From: Deinococcus humi
GTDB taxonomy: Bacteria > Deinococcota > Deinococci > Deinococcales > Deinococcaceae
Length of the DNA stretch: 64,000 nucleotides
Reading direction: 5' to 3'
NCBI RefSeq assembly: GCF_014201875.1
Contig: NZ_JACHFL010000017.1
Span: 48,423 to 112,422, forward strand
Part shown: piece by piece, positions 44,946 to 52,911 of the stretch
Position numbering within the stretch: position 1 is the stretch's first letter
Layout: every line of letters begins with the position of its first letter
The notes under the pieces: generated by a model
The model's database searches: none
The model's input: only the letters and a program-made list of their open reading frames with translations
Told to the model about the DNA's origin: nothing
Position numbers and translations under genes: made by a program

Positions 44946-45643
44946 GCACGGTTGTGGTTGAATCTTTGGAGGTGAGCGGGAACGGTGATGCGGGTGTGCT
45001 GCTGATGGTTCGAAACGCGGGCATGCAGGGCAAGGAATTCCTGTACTCGCCTTGGGTTCTTGAAGCCGATCTGGCTCCGCTCCTGCTGCCTGGTGGGCCG
45101 ATGGGATTGTTGGATCAGATGATTGCAGCGCGCAGAGAAATCAACTGGATGTGCTCCATACGAAGGGCTCGGATGGCCGCCCCGTAACTCCAGAGCTGAT
45201 CCGTATGGATCACGTCTGGCACGTTGCAATGGACGAAGAGCCTGTGGAGGAAAGTCTTTGCCGCCTGGCTATCCCGCCGATCTTGCAGGAGAAGACCCAG
45301 CACTGCGCCAGAGTCATCGATGGCACGCCATCACCAGGATTTTTTGCTCCCAATCTCGATGCGGACCGCGTCCAGAGACCACCGGGAACAGAGGCGTCCC
45401 CTCCCGATGCCGCAGGTCTTCAGTGAGGAGGGATGCGAACTTTGATGTTCCACTGGGGCTTTCTTTTCGTGGCTGACTTGCTGGGCCGCGTTCCTGAAGC
45501 AATTCTTGGGCATCACGCTGGCTGAGGGAGCAGTGGTGAGAGAGCCAGAGAGCGTACCCGATGATGCTCAAGGGAAACCGATGGCGGTAGGGTTTGTGAT
45601 GGGTCACGAAGGCTCAGCCTGCCGCGCTTAATGTGCCAGAACC
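44946..45643 (-). mobile_element. IS6-family element, minus strand, truncated and frameshifted
   Basis: One terminus is present: reading from 45643 on the minus strand, GGTTCTGGCACATTAAGCG. Transposase pieces are YRHRFPLSIIGYALWLSHHCSLSQRDAQELLQERG, then NVPDVIHTDQLWSYGAAIRAL, then QERSQIGFKNPRRVQEF with LALHARVSNHQQHTRITV, ending at NHNRA, where similarity to the 40929 copy stops. The transposase tail and second terminus, about 90 bp, are lost at the border with the HD-GYP gene. It lies inverted relative to the copy at 40929-41729. Confidence 0.85.
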
Positions 45644-46753
45644 CGTTGCAACAGGCCGGAGGGGGATGTTGGTCATGATGCGGTTGCGCCCAGCGCTCTT
45701 GGCTTGATACAGCAATGTGTCCGCCGAGCGCAGCACGTCCCGCTTTTCTCCTTCCAGGCGCACCAGTCTACCAGAGACCGTGACCTGTTGTTCTCCGCCA
45801 AGTCCGGCCCGTGCCGCCACCAGGTCCTGGACGCGGCGGCGCAGGCCCTCGGCGACCCGCATGACCGCCATCTCATCACAGGGCGAAAGCAGCACCGCAA
45901 ACTCTTCGCCGCCCAGGCGGTAGACCCCATCGGTGGACCGCACCGTCTCCTGCAGGGTCCGCACCAGGGCTCGCAGCACGCTGTCCCCCCGCTCATGTCC
46001 GAACGTGTCGTTGATCTGCTTGAACTGGTCAAGGTCCAGCATCAGGACGAAGGCGGGCTGCTCGGTCCGGCGGAAATCTTCGTCGAAGCGGCGACGGTTC
46101 AGGGCGCCGGTCAGGCTATCGACGAACACCAACTGTTTGAGCTGCTCGGTCTGGGCCAGCGACTGCAGGCGGCTCTGCTTGACCAGGTGCGCCGCTACCA
46201 GGCCCAGCGCACTGAGGACGGTAAGCGTCAGGTAGATCGGAAGGGTCTGCACCACTGGTTTTCCGGCCAGGAAGAAAGCCGGGAAGAATGGAATATGGGC
46301 GATCCCAAAGAGGACCAAGGCGGTCCAGGCCCGGTGAGCGACGGTGTCTTCCTGATAGCGGGGAATCCGGCGGGCCAGACCGGTGCCGACGCTCGCCAGC
46401 AGGGCCACCAGCAGCAGGCTGGTCACCCCAGGCCAGGCACCAGCCCCCCCCAAGGAAAGGCGATAGAGCGCCAGAGGCACCGCAACGAGCAGACCCGCGA
46501 CCAGCCCGTAGCGGCGCGCTGCCAGCGCAATCACGACGCCTCGGAAATCAAACAGCAATCCTGGAACGAGCCCAACACTGTGCGTCATCAGAAAAAGGCC
46601 GAGGAAAACGGTGCTGCTGTACCGCAGCAGCAAGCGGACGGCCGACTCCCGGGTTTCCTGACCCTGGGAGGTCAGGGTGATGAACGTGACGCCGGCAATC
46701 AGCAAGGCCAAATTGACCACTAAGTCGTTGAGGATCCCCAGGGCGTTCATCAT
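45614..46753 (-). CDS. Membrane-bound GGDEF diguanylate cyclase
   Basis: A protein of 379 aa that makes c-di-GMP from two GTP. Residues 1-200 hold five or six helices of the 5TMR/7TM-type sensor (LNDLVVNLALLIAGVTFITL, VVIALAARRYGLVAGLLVAVPLAL). The catalytic domain has DSLTGALNRRRF, LDLDQFKQINDTFGHERGD and the active site GGEEF near residue 280, preceded at the right spacing by an RSTD product-inhibition site. The last ten codons (TGSGTLSAAG) come from the IS6 terminus at 45643, so the native C-terminus has been replaced. It converges on the LOV-HD-GYP gene. Two adjacent ATGs (46753, 46750) are possible starts. Confidence 0.9.
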   Translation of the reverse strand: MMNALGILNDLVVNLALLIAGVTFITLTSQGQETRESAVRLLLRYSSTVFLGLFLMTHSVGLVPGLLFDFRGVVIALAARRYGLVAGLLVAVPLALYRLSLGGAGAWPGVTSLLLVALLASVGTGLARRIPRYQEDTVAHRAWTALVLFGIAHIPFFPAFFLAGKPVVQTLPIYLTLTVLSALGLVAAHLVKQSRLQSLAQTEQLKQLVFVDSLTGALNRRRFDEDFRRTEQPAFVLMLDLDQFKQINDTFGHERGDSVLRALVRTLQETVRSTDGVYRLGGEEFAVLLSPCDEMAVMRVAEGLRRRVQDLVAARAGLGGEQQVTVSGRLVRLEGEKRDVLRSADTLLYQAKSAGRNRIMTNIPLRPVATGSGTLSAAG

Positions 46754-46869
46754 CCCCAGTTCAGCGCACTGGGTGGGACACCTTCGTGACGGCGCACGAC
46801 ATGAATAGCCCCCGCAGGTCAGCGTTCTGCGAGGGGTGACGCCCCTCCCTGAGGGGATACACGCTGACC

Positions 46870-47484
46870 CTAGCGACTGGTGTTGGCCCGGTACCGCTGG
46901 GCCTTGGCGCGGTTGCCACAGTCTTGCATGCTGCACCAGCGGCGGCGGCCCGCTTTGCTGGTGTCCAGAAACAGCCAGCCGCACCCCCGGTCATCGGCAC
47001 ACTGCCCCACCTTTGCGAGCAAATCTGAAGTCAGCAATGTGGCGGCGTCGACAGCAATGGGCCACCACACACGGCCCAGATCGTCCGGCGCACAGGTCCA
47101 ACCCCATTCATAGCCTGTGCCATCCGGTTGTAAGGTCTGATGTTGCAGGGCTTCGAGTCTAGCCGCATTCAGGCGTTGAAGATCAGCTGGATCAGGCGTC
47201 ACGTCGCGCGTGACGGCATCAAAAATCCGGTAGATCACCTCGCGTAGCTCGCGTGAACGTCGCAACACAGCCTCGCCCTGATCTGGATGGGCGTCGGCAT
47301 GTCGAGTCAGCATCTGGCGACAGGCCTGATCCAGCACGCCTGCTTCCTCGCTCCAGTGCAACAGGTCCGTCACCGACTGCACGCGCTCACCGGGGTGATC
47401 GGTGGCGTGCCAGTCCACCGTATTGGCAAAATCCAGGCAGACCCGCTCGGCCACAAACGAGAACCGTGCTGTTGACGCCTTCAT
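46870..47484 (-). CDS. CGNR zinc-finger (ABATE-domain) regulator
   Basis: A protein of 204 aa with two parts: an N-terminal ABATE domain (ERVCLDFANTVDWHATDHP, with LREVIYRIFDAVTRD) and a C-terminal CGNR zinc finger (CADDRGCGWLFLDTSKAGRRRWCSMQDCGNRAKAQRYR) with four Cys. Such proteins are predicted DNA-binding regulators. It diverges from a DinB-MFS operon across 107 bp that hold four TAACCY half-sites, which makes it the probable autoregulator of both units. The ligand is unknown. Confidence 0.9.
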   Translation of the reverse strand: MKASTARFSFVAERVCLDFANTVDWHATDHPGERVQSVTDLLHWSEEAGVLDQACRQMLTRHADAHPDQGEAVLRRSRELREVIYRIFDAVTRDVTPDPADLQRLNAARLEALQHQTLQPDGTGYEWGWTCAPDDLGRVWWPIAVDAATLLTSDLLAKVGQCADDRGCGWLFLDTSKAGRRRWCSMQDCGNRAKAQRYRANTSR

Positions 47485-47502
47485 GGCCAGAGTCTAGCGC
47501 GC

Positions 47503-47575
47503 TAACCCCCTTCATGAACTTCAAGGGTTATTGACCTCTGATTTTCGTAACCTCTATAAATAGTTTCACAGGTTA
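47503..47575. promoter_or_regulatory. Four evenly spaced TAACCY half-sites
   Basis: TAACCC (47503-47508) and GGGTTA (47525-47530) form one inverted pair; TAACCT (47548-47553) and AGGTTA (47570-47575) form a second. Spacing within each pair is 16 bp, with half-sites 22, 23 and 22 bp apart, so all lie on one DNA face. The second pair brackets the -10 box of the operon at 47592. Probable operators of the CGNR regulator. Confidence 0.65.
47531..47560 (+). promoter_or_regulatory. Promoter of the DinB-MFS operon
   Basis: TTGACC (47531-47536), an 18-bp spacer and TATAAA (47555-47560), followed 20 bp later by AGGAGG (47580s) and ATG 47592. The promoter is interleaved with the TAACCY half-sites. Confidence 0.65.
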
Positions 47576-47591
47576 TTTCAGGAGGATACAA

Positions 47592-48035
47592 ATGTCAGAA
47601 CAGGAAAGGATTGTTGCCACAGCTCTCGCGCAGCAGCTTCATACCGTTGTTTTTGAGGAGGACTGGTTCAAGGGATTATTGCTCCATGTCCAAGATGTCA
47701 GTGCCGAGCATGCCTCGCGTTCGAATCCCGGCGGCACTTCCAGCGCCGCCGGGCAGGTGGGTCATGTGCTGTACTGGCTGCGCCTGGGACAGCGCTGGCT
47801 CAAAGGAGAAGACGTTGAAGGGGATCAGAATGACTCCTTCACCACCACCCACGTCAATGGGGCCCAGTGGCAGGCCCTTCAAGCGGAACTGCAGGCAGAA
47901 GTCGAATCGTTCCAGCAGGCCGTCGTCGCCATTCAGGACTGGGACTCCAGAAAACTGAATACCGTCCTCAACCAGCTCACGCACCTGGCTTACCACGCTG
48001 GCTCGATCATTCAAATTCTCAAGGCCACTGCATGA
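47592..48035 (+). CDS. DinB-like four-helix protein
   Basis: A protein of 147 aa that looks like a DinB/YfiT-type four-helix bundle: an N-terminal helix with WFKGLLLHVQDVSAEHASR, HVLYWLRLGQRWL with the first metal-type His, and NTVLNQLTHLAYHAGSIIQILKATA with His residues at the end, the usual triad pattern. Such proteins act as thiol- or metal-dependent transferases in stress responses. AGGAGG precedes the ATG. Its stop overlaps the MFS start (ATGA), so the two are translated together. The reaction is not known. Confidence 0.75.
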   Translation: MSEQERIVATALAQQLHTVVFEEDWFKGLLLHVQDVSAEHASRSNPGGTSSAAGQVGHVLYWLRLGQRWLKGEDVEGDQNDSFTTTHVNGAQWQALQAELQAEVESFQQAVVAIQDWDSRKLNTVLNQLTHLAYHAGSIIQILKATA

Positions 48036-49312
48036 GTGTCGCGCGGCAGCGGGGCAGTCTTCTCGCCGACACCGATTTCCTGAAACTCTGGGGGAGCGAA
48101 ACCATCTCGCTGTTCGGCTCGGCCATCACGACGCTGGCGCTGCCGCTGACTGCGGTGAATCTGCTTCACGCCACTTCCGTCCAGATGGGTTACCTGGGGG
48201 CCGCACAATTCCTGCCGTTCCTGCTGCTCTCCCTGGCATTGGGTGTCTTGGTGGACCGCCGCCGGCGCCGCCCGCTGATGGTGATCGCCAATCTGGGACG
48301 AGCGGCGCTGCTGGCCCTGATCCCTCTAGGAGGCTTTCTAGGCTGGCTCCGCATGGAGTTCATATACCCCATCGCCTTTCTGGTGGGAACGCTGGACGCC
48401 CTGTTTCACGTGTCCTACTCGTCCTATCTACCTGGTCTTGTCGGCCCAGCTGGTCTGCTGGAGGGCAACAGCAAGCTGCAAGCGAGCGCCTCGGTGGCCG
48501 AGATCGCCGGGCCGGGGCTGGGGGGCGTGCTGGCGGGCTGGCTCGGCGCTCCTCTCGCGATTGCCTTGGACGCAGCGTCCTACCTGCTGAGCGCGTTGGG
48601 CATCGGCACCATCCGCCGCTCTGAAGAGCCTCCCGTTTTCTCGAAGACGCCTGTGGACTTCGGAGCAGAGGTGAAAGAAGGGGTGCGTCTGATCTTTGGT
48701 CACCCAATGCTGCGCGTCATGGCCGCCGAAGCAGCCACGTACAACGGCGCCTCTCAAGCGCTGTCCACCCTGTTCGTCCTGTACGCCACCCGCGAACTCC
48801 ATCTGCGGGCCGATCAACTCGGACTGGTGTTCGGGGCGGCGGGGCTGGGAGCCTTGATCGGTTCACTGCTGGCGGGGCCGCTGGCCCGGAAGCTGGGCTT
48901 CGGCCGTGCACTGACCGGGACTGCGGCGCTGTGCTGCATCGCGCCGCTGCTGGTGCCGGGGGCTCAGGGCAGCCCGACCACCATCCTGACGGTGCTGACG
49001 CTTGCGTATTTTCTGGAGGGGCTGGGCGTCTCGGCATCCTCGATCCATTTCCTGAGTCTGCGCCAAGCCCTCTCCCCCATGTCCCTGCTGGGCCGCATGA
49101 CCGCCAGTTACCGCACCCTGACCTACGGTGTCTTGCCTCTTGGCGCCTTGTTCTTCGGTTTTCTTGGGGAGGCATTGGGCGTGCGGACGGCGCTGTGGGT
49201 GGGGACTGGCCTGATGTCACTGGCTTGGCTTTGGGTACGATTCTCGCCCGTATGGCATTTGACGGATCTTCCCGGACGGATCCAGGAACAACCGGACACT
49301 GGACTCGCTTAA
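48032..49312 (+). CDS. MFS transporter (drug-efflux type)
   Basis: A membrane exporter of 426 aa with twelve predicted helices. The loop after helix 2 reads LGVLVDRRRRRPLMVIANLGRA, the MFS motif A equivalent. Other features are SYLPGLVGPAGLLEGNSKLQASASVAEIAGPGLGGVLAG, characteristic of the TMEM175/enterobactin-exporter-like MFS_3 group, and a second half starting HPMLRVMAAEAATYNGASQA. It is translationally coupled to the DinB gene and is probably induced when the CGNR regulator senses a toxic compound. The substrate is unknown. Confidence 0.9.
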   Translation: MSVARQRGSLLADTDFLKLWGSETISLFGSAITTLALPLTAVNLLHATSVQMGYLGAAQFLPFLLLSLALGVLVDRRRRRPLMVIANLGRAALLALIPLGGFLGWLRMEFIYPIAFLVGTLDALFHVSYSSYLPGLVGPAGLLEGNSKLQASASVAEIAGPGLGGVLAGWLGAPLAIALDAASYLLSALGIGTIRRSEEPPVFSKTPVDFGAEVKEGVRLIFGHPMLRVMAAEAATYNGASQALSTLFVLYATRELHLRADQLGLVFGAAGLGALIGSLLAGPLARKLGFGRALTGTAALCCIAPLLVPGAQGSPTTILTVLTLAYFLEGLGVSASSIHFLSLRQALSPMSLLGRMTASYRTLTYGVLPLGALFFGFLGEALGVRTALWVGTGLMSLAWLWVRFSPVWHLTDLPGRIQEQPDTGLA

Positions 49313-50428
49313 TTTTGCACAAGGGCCACAACACGAAATGTTCCACGTCAATAGGGGGCTGCTGAGCCAGTAGCCCCCCGCAAAAGCACCTGCATGACAG
49401 CAGGTCAGACCACAAGGCGAAATCTGAAGTTGTAGCCCAGCTTATTCGCCCCGAGAAAAGTCTGGGGGTGTATCCGCAACTATCGCTGGAGGCTGTGGGC
49501 GGTATCTCTCCGCAGGCGGTCAAACGGCTGGAACTGGGGACGGACTGAAGGAAAGCGGGAAACGCTGTGCCAGAGGGTGATTCCTGCTTGGCGGTGCCAT
49601 GTTCTTGAATCTTGTCGTCCTCCTTTTGCGGTCTCCCCATTGATCAGGCGTTCAGCTGACGGTTCGGAGGAGGGCAGGTCAGGGCAGCGGTCGGCTCCAG
49701 GTCTTCCAGAAGGCGATGCAGCTGCGTTGGCGCTTGGTGTGGGCCTCACTCTGCATGTTGCGGGGCATCATGACAGGTCAGTTGCGCTCACGAGCACGAG
49801 AATGCCTGTCCCTAGGTCGAAGCCGAAGCGCGGGAAGTTGGGTGACACCCCTCGACTGCATCCATCATGAAAAGAGGGACACCGAAAAGGTGCCCCATAG
49901 GTGCGGGTGACCGGACTCGGACCAGTCTGGGCGCCGAATGACCGCCCGCTCGCGCGTCCGTTTTTTCGAAGGTGGGCGCCACCCTTCTGGGACACTGGAC
50001 TCATCCCGTCTGTCAGTGTGAGCGGCCTCCATAGGGGATGCCCGGGTGCTTTGCCACCGCTGAACGAATGGCCCCTCCAACCTGCGCCTTCCCAGTGGTT
50101 AGGTGGTGACAATGACCTAAGGGAAGGCCTCCGCTTTGTGCGGTCTTCCCTGACTGACGTGAATAGCCTTTCATGTGCCAGCCCCAACAGCGGGATGCTC
50201 ATTCTCCCAGGAGCACAGTCAAAAGGTCCCGATCCGCGCAAAAGCACCAGGAGTAGGGCCGCTCGATCGCTTCAAGAGTCCCTCATTTCGCTGCCCTGCT
50301 CGATGTCTCCAGGCGAGCGACTCGCCAGCGCCGGAGAGGTGAAGTCATCAGAGCGCGTGAAGGATTGACTGGCACACCGTTATTGGCCTTCAAATGCCGC
50401 TGAAGCTCGCCGATCCACAATCAGCTCC
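49313..50428. other. 1.1 kb without a recognisable gene
   Basis: One plus-strand frame (to a TGA near 49547) reads SEVVAQLIRPEKSLGVYPQL, then SLEAVGGISPQAVKRLELGT with coding-like codons. It may be the tail of a lost gene. Another stretch (AMQLRWRLVWASLCMLRG, about 49710) is hydrophobic but short. A small hairpin, GGGACACC/GGTGCCCC, is at 49874-49895. Nothing else can be supported. Confidence 0.4.
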
Positions 50429-50863
50429 ATGAGGGTGCCTCGACGTTACCTGCTGGTGGACGACAGTCCAGAAGACCGCCTGCTGGCCCAGGAAGCCTTC
50501 GAACACGTCTGCCCCACGTGCACGTTGACCTGCGTCGACAGTGGCCGCGCTGCGCTGGATCTTCTGCAGCAGCGCCACTTCGTGCCAGATGTGGTGCTGG
50601 TCGATCTCAACATGCCCGGGATGAACGGGTTCCAGCTGCTCCAGGCCATGAAGCAGGACGGACGCCTCGCCCGGATCCCGGTGGTGATGCTGACGACGTC
50701 CAATGCTCAGCAGGATGTGGAGCGGGCGTACTCCCTGCATGCCAGTTCATATCTGGTCAAGTCGGTAAATTTTGACGCCTTCGTGAAGCAGCTGGAGAAA
50801 GTGCTGCAGTACTGGCAGACCAGCCGCACCGTGCGGGATGTCGGCTCCGACGGGAGGAGTTGA
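50429..50863 (+). CDS. CheY-like single-domain response regulator (Rcp1 type)
   Basis: A stand-alone receiver protein of 144 aa. Acidic pocket Asp11-Asp12 (LLVDDSPED), phospho-acceptor Asp59 (VVLVDLNMPGMNGF), Thr in VVMLTTSN and Lys111 (SSYLVKS). It ends with FVKQLEKVLQYWQTSRTV, a feature of the Rcp1 group that serves bacteriophytochromes and other histidine kinases. There is no output domain, so it works by protein-protein contact. No kinase gene is beside it. A broken paralogue is at 26461-26650. Confidence 0.92.
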   Translation: MRVPRRYLLVDDSPEDRLLAQEAFEHVCPTCTLTCVDSGRAALDLLQQRHFVPDVVLVDLNMPGMNGFQLLQAMKQDGRLARIPVVMLTTSNAQQDVERAYSLHASSYLVKSVNFDAFVKQLEKVLQYWQTSRTVRDVGSDGRS

Positions 50864-51169
50864 GAGCGTATGGACGCCTGTTCGATGGATGATCTCTGTA
50901 GCGTCAAACAGGTCTTTATCAGGGGGAGCATGCGAGCGGTACAGGAACGGTGCAGCGTGGACCTCAATGAAAGAGAAGACCAGGTGCCCTGTCCTGGCGC
51001 GGTTGCTCCTGCCGGGTGATGTGAGAGGGCGATGCATTCCGGGCAGGGGGCCGCTGGTGGCTGGGAGAGCCGGCCCGCGACTGCTGGGTCCTGGAGTGCG
51101 GAGCACGAGTTCGCTGTCCTATGGGGTTTGCTTGTTGTCCGGCAAGCGCGCCCCCCATACACTGACGTC
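50864..51169. repeat. Gap with a segment shared with 24237-24278
   Basis: CTGGGAGAGCCG, CCCGCGACTGC and AGTGCGG in the same order at 51061-51101 match the minus strand at 24278-24237. In frame with the following gene this encodes GGWESRPATAGSWSAEHEFA and LLVVRQARPPYTDV, suggesting remains of a family also represented upstream of acsA. Confidence 0.4.
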
Positions 51170-51814
51170 ATGCCCGCTCACTCCCGCGTGCTGGACGACC
51201 ACGCCGCCGCGACCCTGCTGACCCGTCAAGCAGCTCTGCAAGGCGAAGCGGAGCGCGTCGTGCGCGAACTGAAGCTGCCCGAGCGACTTGGAGAGCTCGG
51301 CACCTTCGAGCAGATCGGCAGTTCCGTGTCCGGCTTGATGGTCTGGCCGGACGTGGACGTCATGGTTCGCGCCGACCACCCCAGCGCCCAACACATCATG
51401 ACGGCCATGGCCCCGGTGATGGCCACACGGGGCATCCGAGAAGTGCTGTACCGCGATGAAACAGGAGAACGGAGTCCTTCCGGAAAACCCAGCGATGAGC
51501 GGCATTACTTCGTGCTGCGGTACGCCGCGGTGAACGGTCGAGTGTGGAAGATCGACGTGACGGTGTGGTGCTCGGCAGCCCTTCGGCCGCATCGGGCACA
51601 GGCCGAGCATTTGGCGCGTGCCCTGAGTGAGACGCAGCGTTTGGCGGTGCTGTGGATCAAGGGGGAGTGGTGCGAGCGGCCGGAGTACCCGGAGGAAGTG
51701 GGCGGCATGGATGTGTACGAGGCCGTGCTGCACCACCACGTGCGGACGCCGGAGGACTTCGAACGCTTCTTGATCCAGCGTGCGGGTGGGAGCGCTCACC
51801 GTTCATGTGACTGA
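51170..51814 (+). CDS. Minimal nucleotidyltransferase-fold protein
   Basis: A protein of 214 aa with a polymerase-beta-like nucleotidyltransferase core. IGSSVSGLMVWPDVDVMV gives the G-S-S motif (50-52) and the metal-binding Asp61 and Asp63; the third acidic residue is Asp129 in WKIDVTVW. A helical C-terminal part (EYPEEVGGMDVYEAVLHHHVRTPEDFERFL) follows. The frame is open to 51032, but ATG 51170 matches the domain start. Such proteins transfer NMP groups to proteins, RNA or drugs. No partner HEPN or antitoxin gene adjoins, so the target is unknown. Confidence 0.72.
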   Translation: MPAHSRVLDDHAAATLLTRQAALQGEAERVVRELKLPERLGELGTFEQIGSSVSGLMVWPDVDVMVRADHPSAQHIMTAMAPVMATRGIREVLYRDETGERSPSGKPSDERHYFVLRYAAVNGRVWKIDVTVWCSAALRPHRAQAEHLARALSETQRLAVLWIKGEWCERPEYPEEVGGMDVYEAVLHHHVRTPEDFERFLIQRAGGSAHRSCD

Positions 51815-51924
51815 CCCCAAACCAAGTGAACGTTGGACGGGTGGAGGAGGTTCACCGCTTCGACACGGCGAAGCCACCGCAGGAGATCAGCGCCTGGTGG
51901 GTGGCCAGGGTACAGGACCAGATC

Positions 51925-51967
51925 AAAAAGCCCCCACCCGCAAGGGCCGGGGTGGGGGCTTCGTTTT
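51925..51967. terminator. Strong GC-rich terminator hairpin
   Basis: AGCCCCCACCC (51929-51939) and GGGTGGGGGCT (51950-51960) form an 11-bp stem, preceded by AAAA and followed by TCGTTTT, so it could end transcripts from either side. It lies after the nucleotidyltransferase gene. Confidence 0.7.
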
Positions 51968-52062
51968 GGCGGAGGATTGGCCCGCAACCCCACGACGGGG
52001 ACGGGCCCCAGGCGCCGGGCTGGGTCATGACCTGGCCACTTCCTGGTGGGTAGAGTTCCGCT

Positions 52063-52350
52063 GTGGAAGAGAAGACCATTGGACAACTGGCCGAAGACAT
52101 CAAGGGGCTCGTCCAACATTTCGAAGCGCTTTGCGCGCAGGCCCTCGCTCACCCGGTGTTCCCACATCTCCCGGACGCGGCCGAATACGAACAGCTCTTC
52201 GTTCTCGGCGAGCAAACCCTGCGCGATGATCTCACGGCAGGCATCGCCAGTCTCACGCCCGTCATTCAGGAGATCGAAGTGGGGCTGGAGAACATGGAGA
52301 AGTACCGGGATCAGGTCCCCGAGCAGAGACCAGGCCTAACTTCAGGTTGA
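52063..52350 (+). CDS. Hypothetical protein (95 aa)
   Basis: It starts with GTG at 52063: MEEKTIGQLAEDIKGLVQHF, then EALCAQALAHPVFPHLPDAAEYEQLFVLGEQ and a helical, acidic C-terminus (QEIEVGLENMEKYRDQVPEQRPG). It is predicted mostly helical and soluble, possibly coiled-coil. The family is not recognised. Its last codons overlap the end of the convergent dienelactone-hydrolase-like gene by 9 bp. Confidence 0.55.
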   Translation: MEEKTIGQLAEDIKGLVQHFEALCAQALAHPVFPHLPDAAEYEQLFVLGEQTLRDDLTAGIASLTPVIQEIEVGLENMEKYRDQVPEQRPGLTSG

Positions 52351-52911
52351 GCGAAGGAAATCAAGGACACGCTGTTGGAGTACTGAGGTTGCTGTAGGGT
52401 CGTATGACCCCAGACTACGATCAGCAAAGAGGTGCTGACCACCGGAATAGAGAAAGAGTTGTCCTTGCGGTGCCTTGTCCATCAAGGCTCTGGCGGCTGC
52501 GGCATCCTCTTCAAAGAAAGGGTCCCCTTCCATAGCGTGGACTTGAACAGGGACGTCTTCAGGCCACGACGTTCCAAACTCGGCAACGGGAAAGCAGGCG
52601 TGAAAGAACAGCGCACCTCTCGCTCCTGGTCGGGTCTGCGCCAATTGCTGTGCTGGCGAAACACCAAGTGAAAATCCTGCATAGACAAGATCGTTGGGAA
52701 GGTCATCGGCGGCCCTGACACCACGTTCTGCGATATCACTGAAGCCGAGTTGCTTGGCGTAAGCAATCCCGGCGTCCAGCGTGTCAAAGGTTTGCCCATA
52801 GTAGAGATCAGGGGTATGGACGATGTGCCCAGCCTGGCGCAGGTCATCTGCGAAAGCGAGAAGCCCGGGTGTCAGCCCTTGGGCGTGATGGAACAACAGA
52901 ATTTCACTCAT
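52342..52911 (-). CDS. Dienelactone-hydrolase-family protein
   Basis: An alpha/beta hydrolase of 189 aa. MSEILLFHHAQGLTPGLLAFADDLRQAGHIVHTPDLYYG is the family's N-terminal strand and loop. The nucleophile elbow reads YAGFSLGVSPAQ, with Ser where classical dienelactone hydrolase has Cys. The acid is in HAMEGDPFFEED and the His in YSGGQHLFADRS. The length is slightly short for the family. The start overlaps an upstream small open frame by 4 bp. The substrate is unknown. Confidence 0.87.
   Translation of the reverse strand: MSEILLFHHAQGLTPGLLAFADDLRQAGHIVHTPDLYYGQTFDTLDAGIAYAKQLGFSDIAERGVRAADDLPNDLVYAGFSLGVSPAQQLAQTRPGARGALFFHACFPVAEFGTSWPEDVPVQVHAMEGDPFFEEDAAAARALMDKAPQGQLFLYSGGQHLFADRSLGSYDPTATSVLQQRVLDFLRST

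Noticed and set aside
47715..47735. GTTCGAATCCC, a T-loop-like motif
   Set aside because: It lies inside the DinB-like coding sequence and no cloverleaf can be built around it.
50707..51171. Minus-strand open frame ending in YARSTSC
   Set aside because: It is the antisense shadow of the response regulator and of the shared repeat segment upstream of the nucleotidyltransferase.
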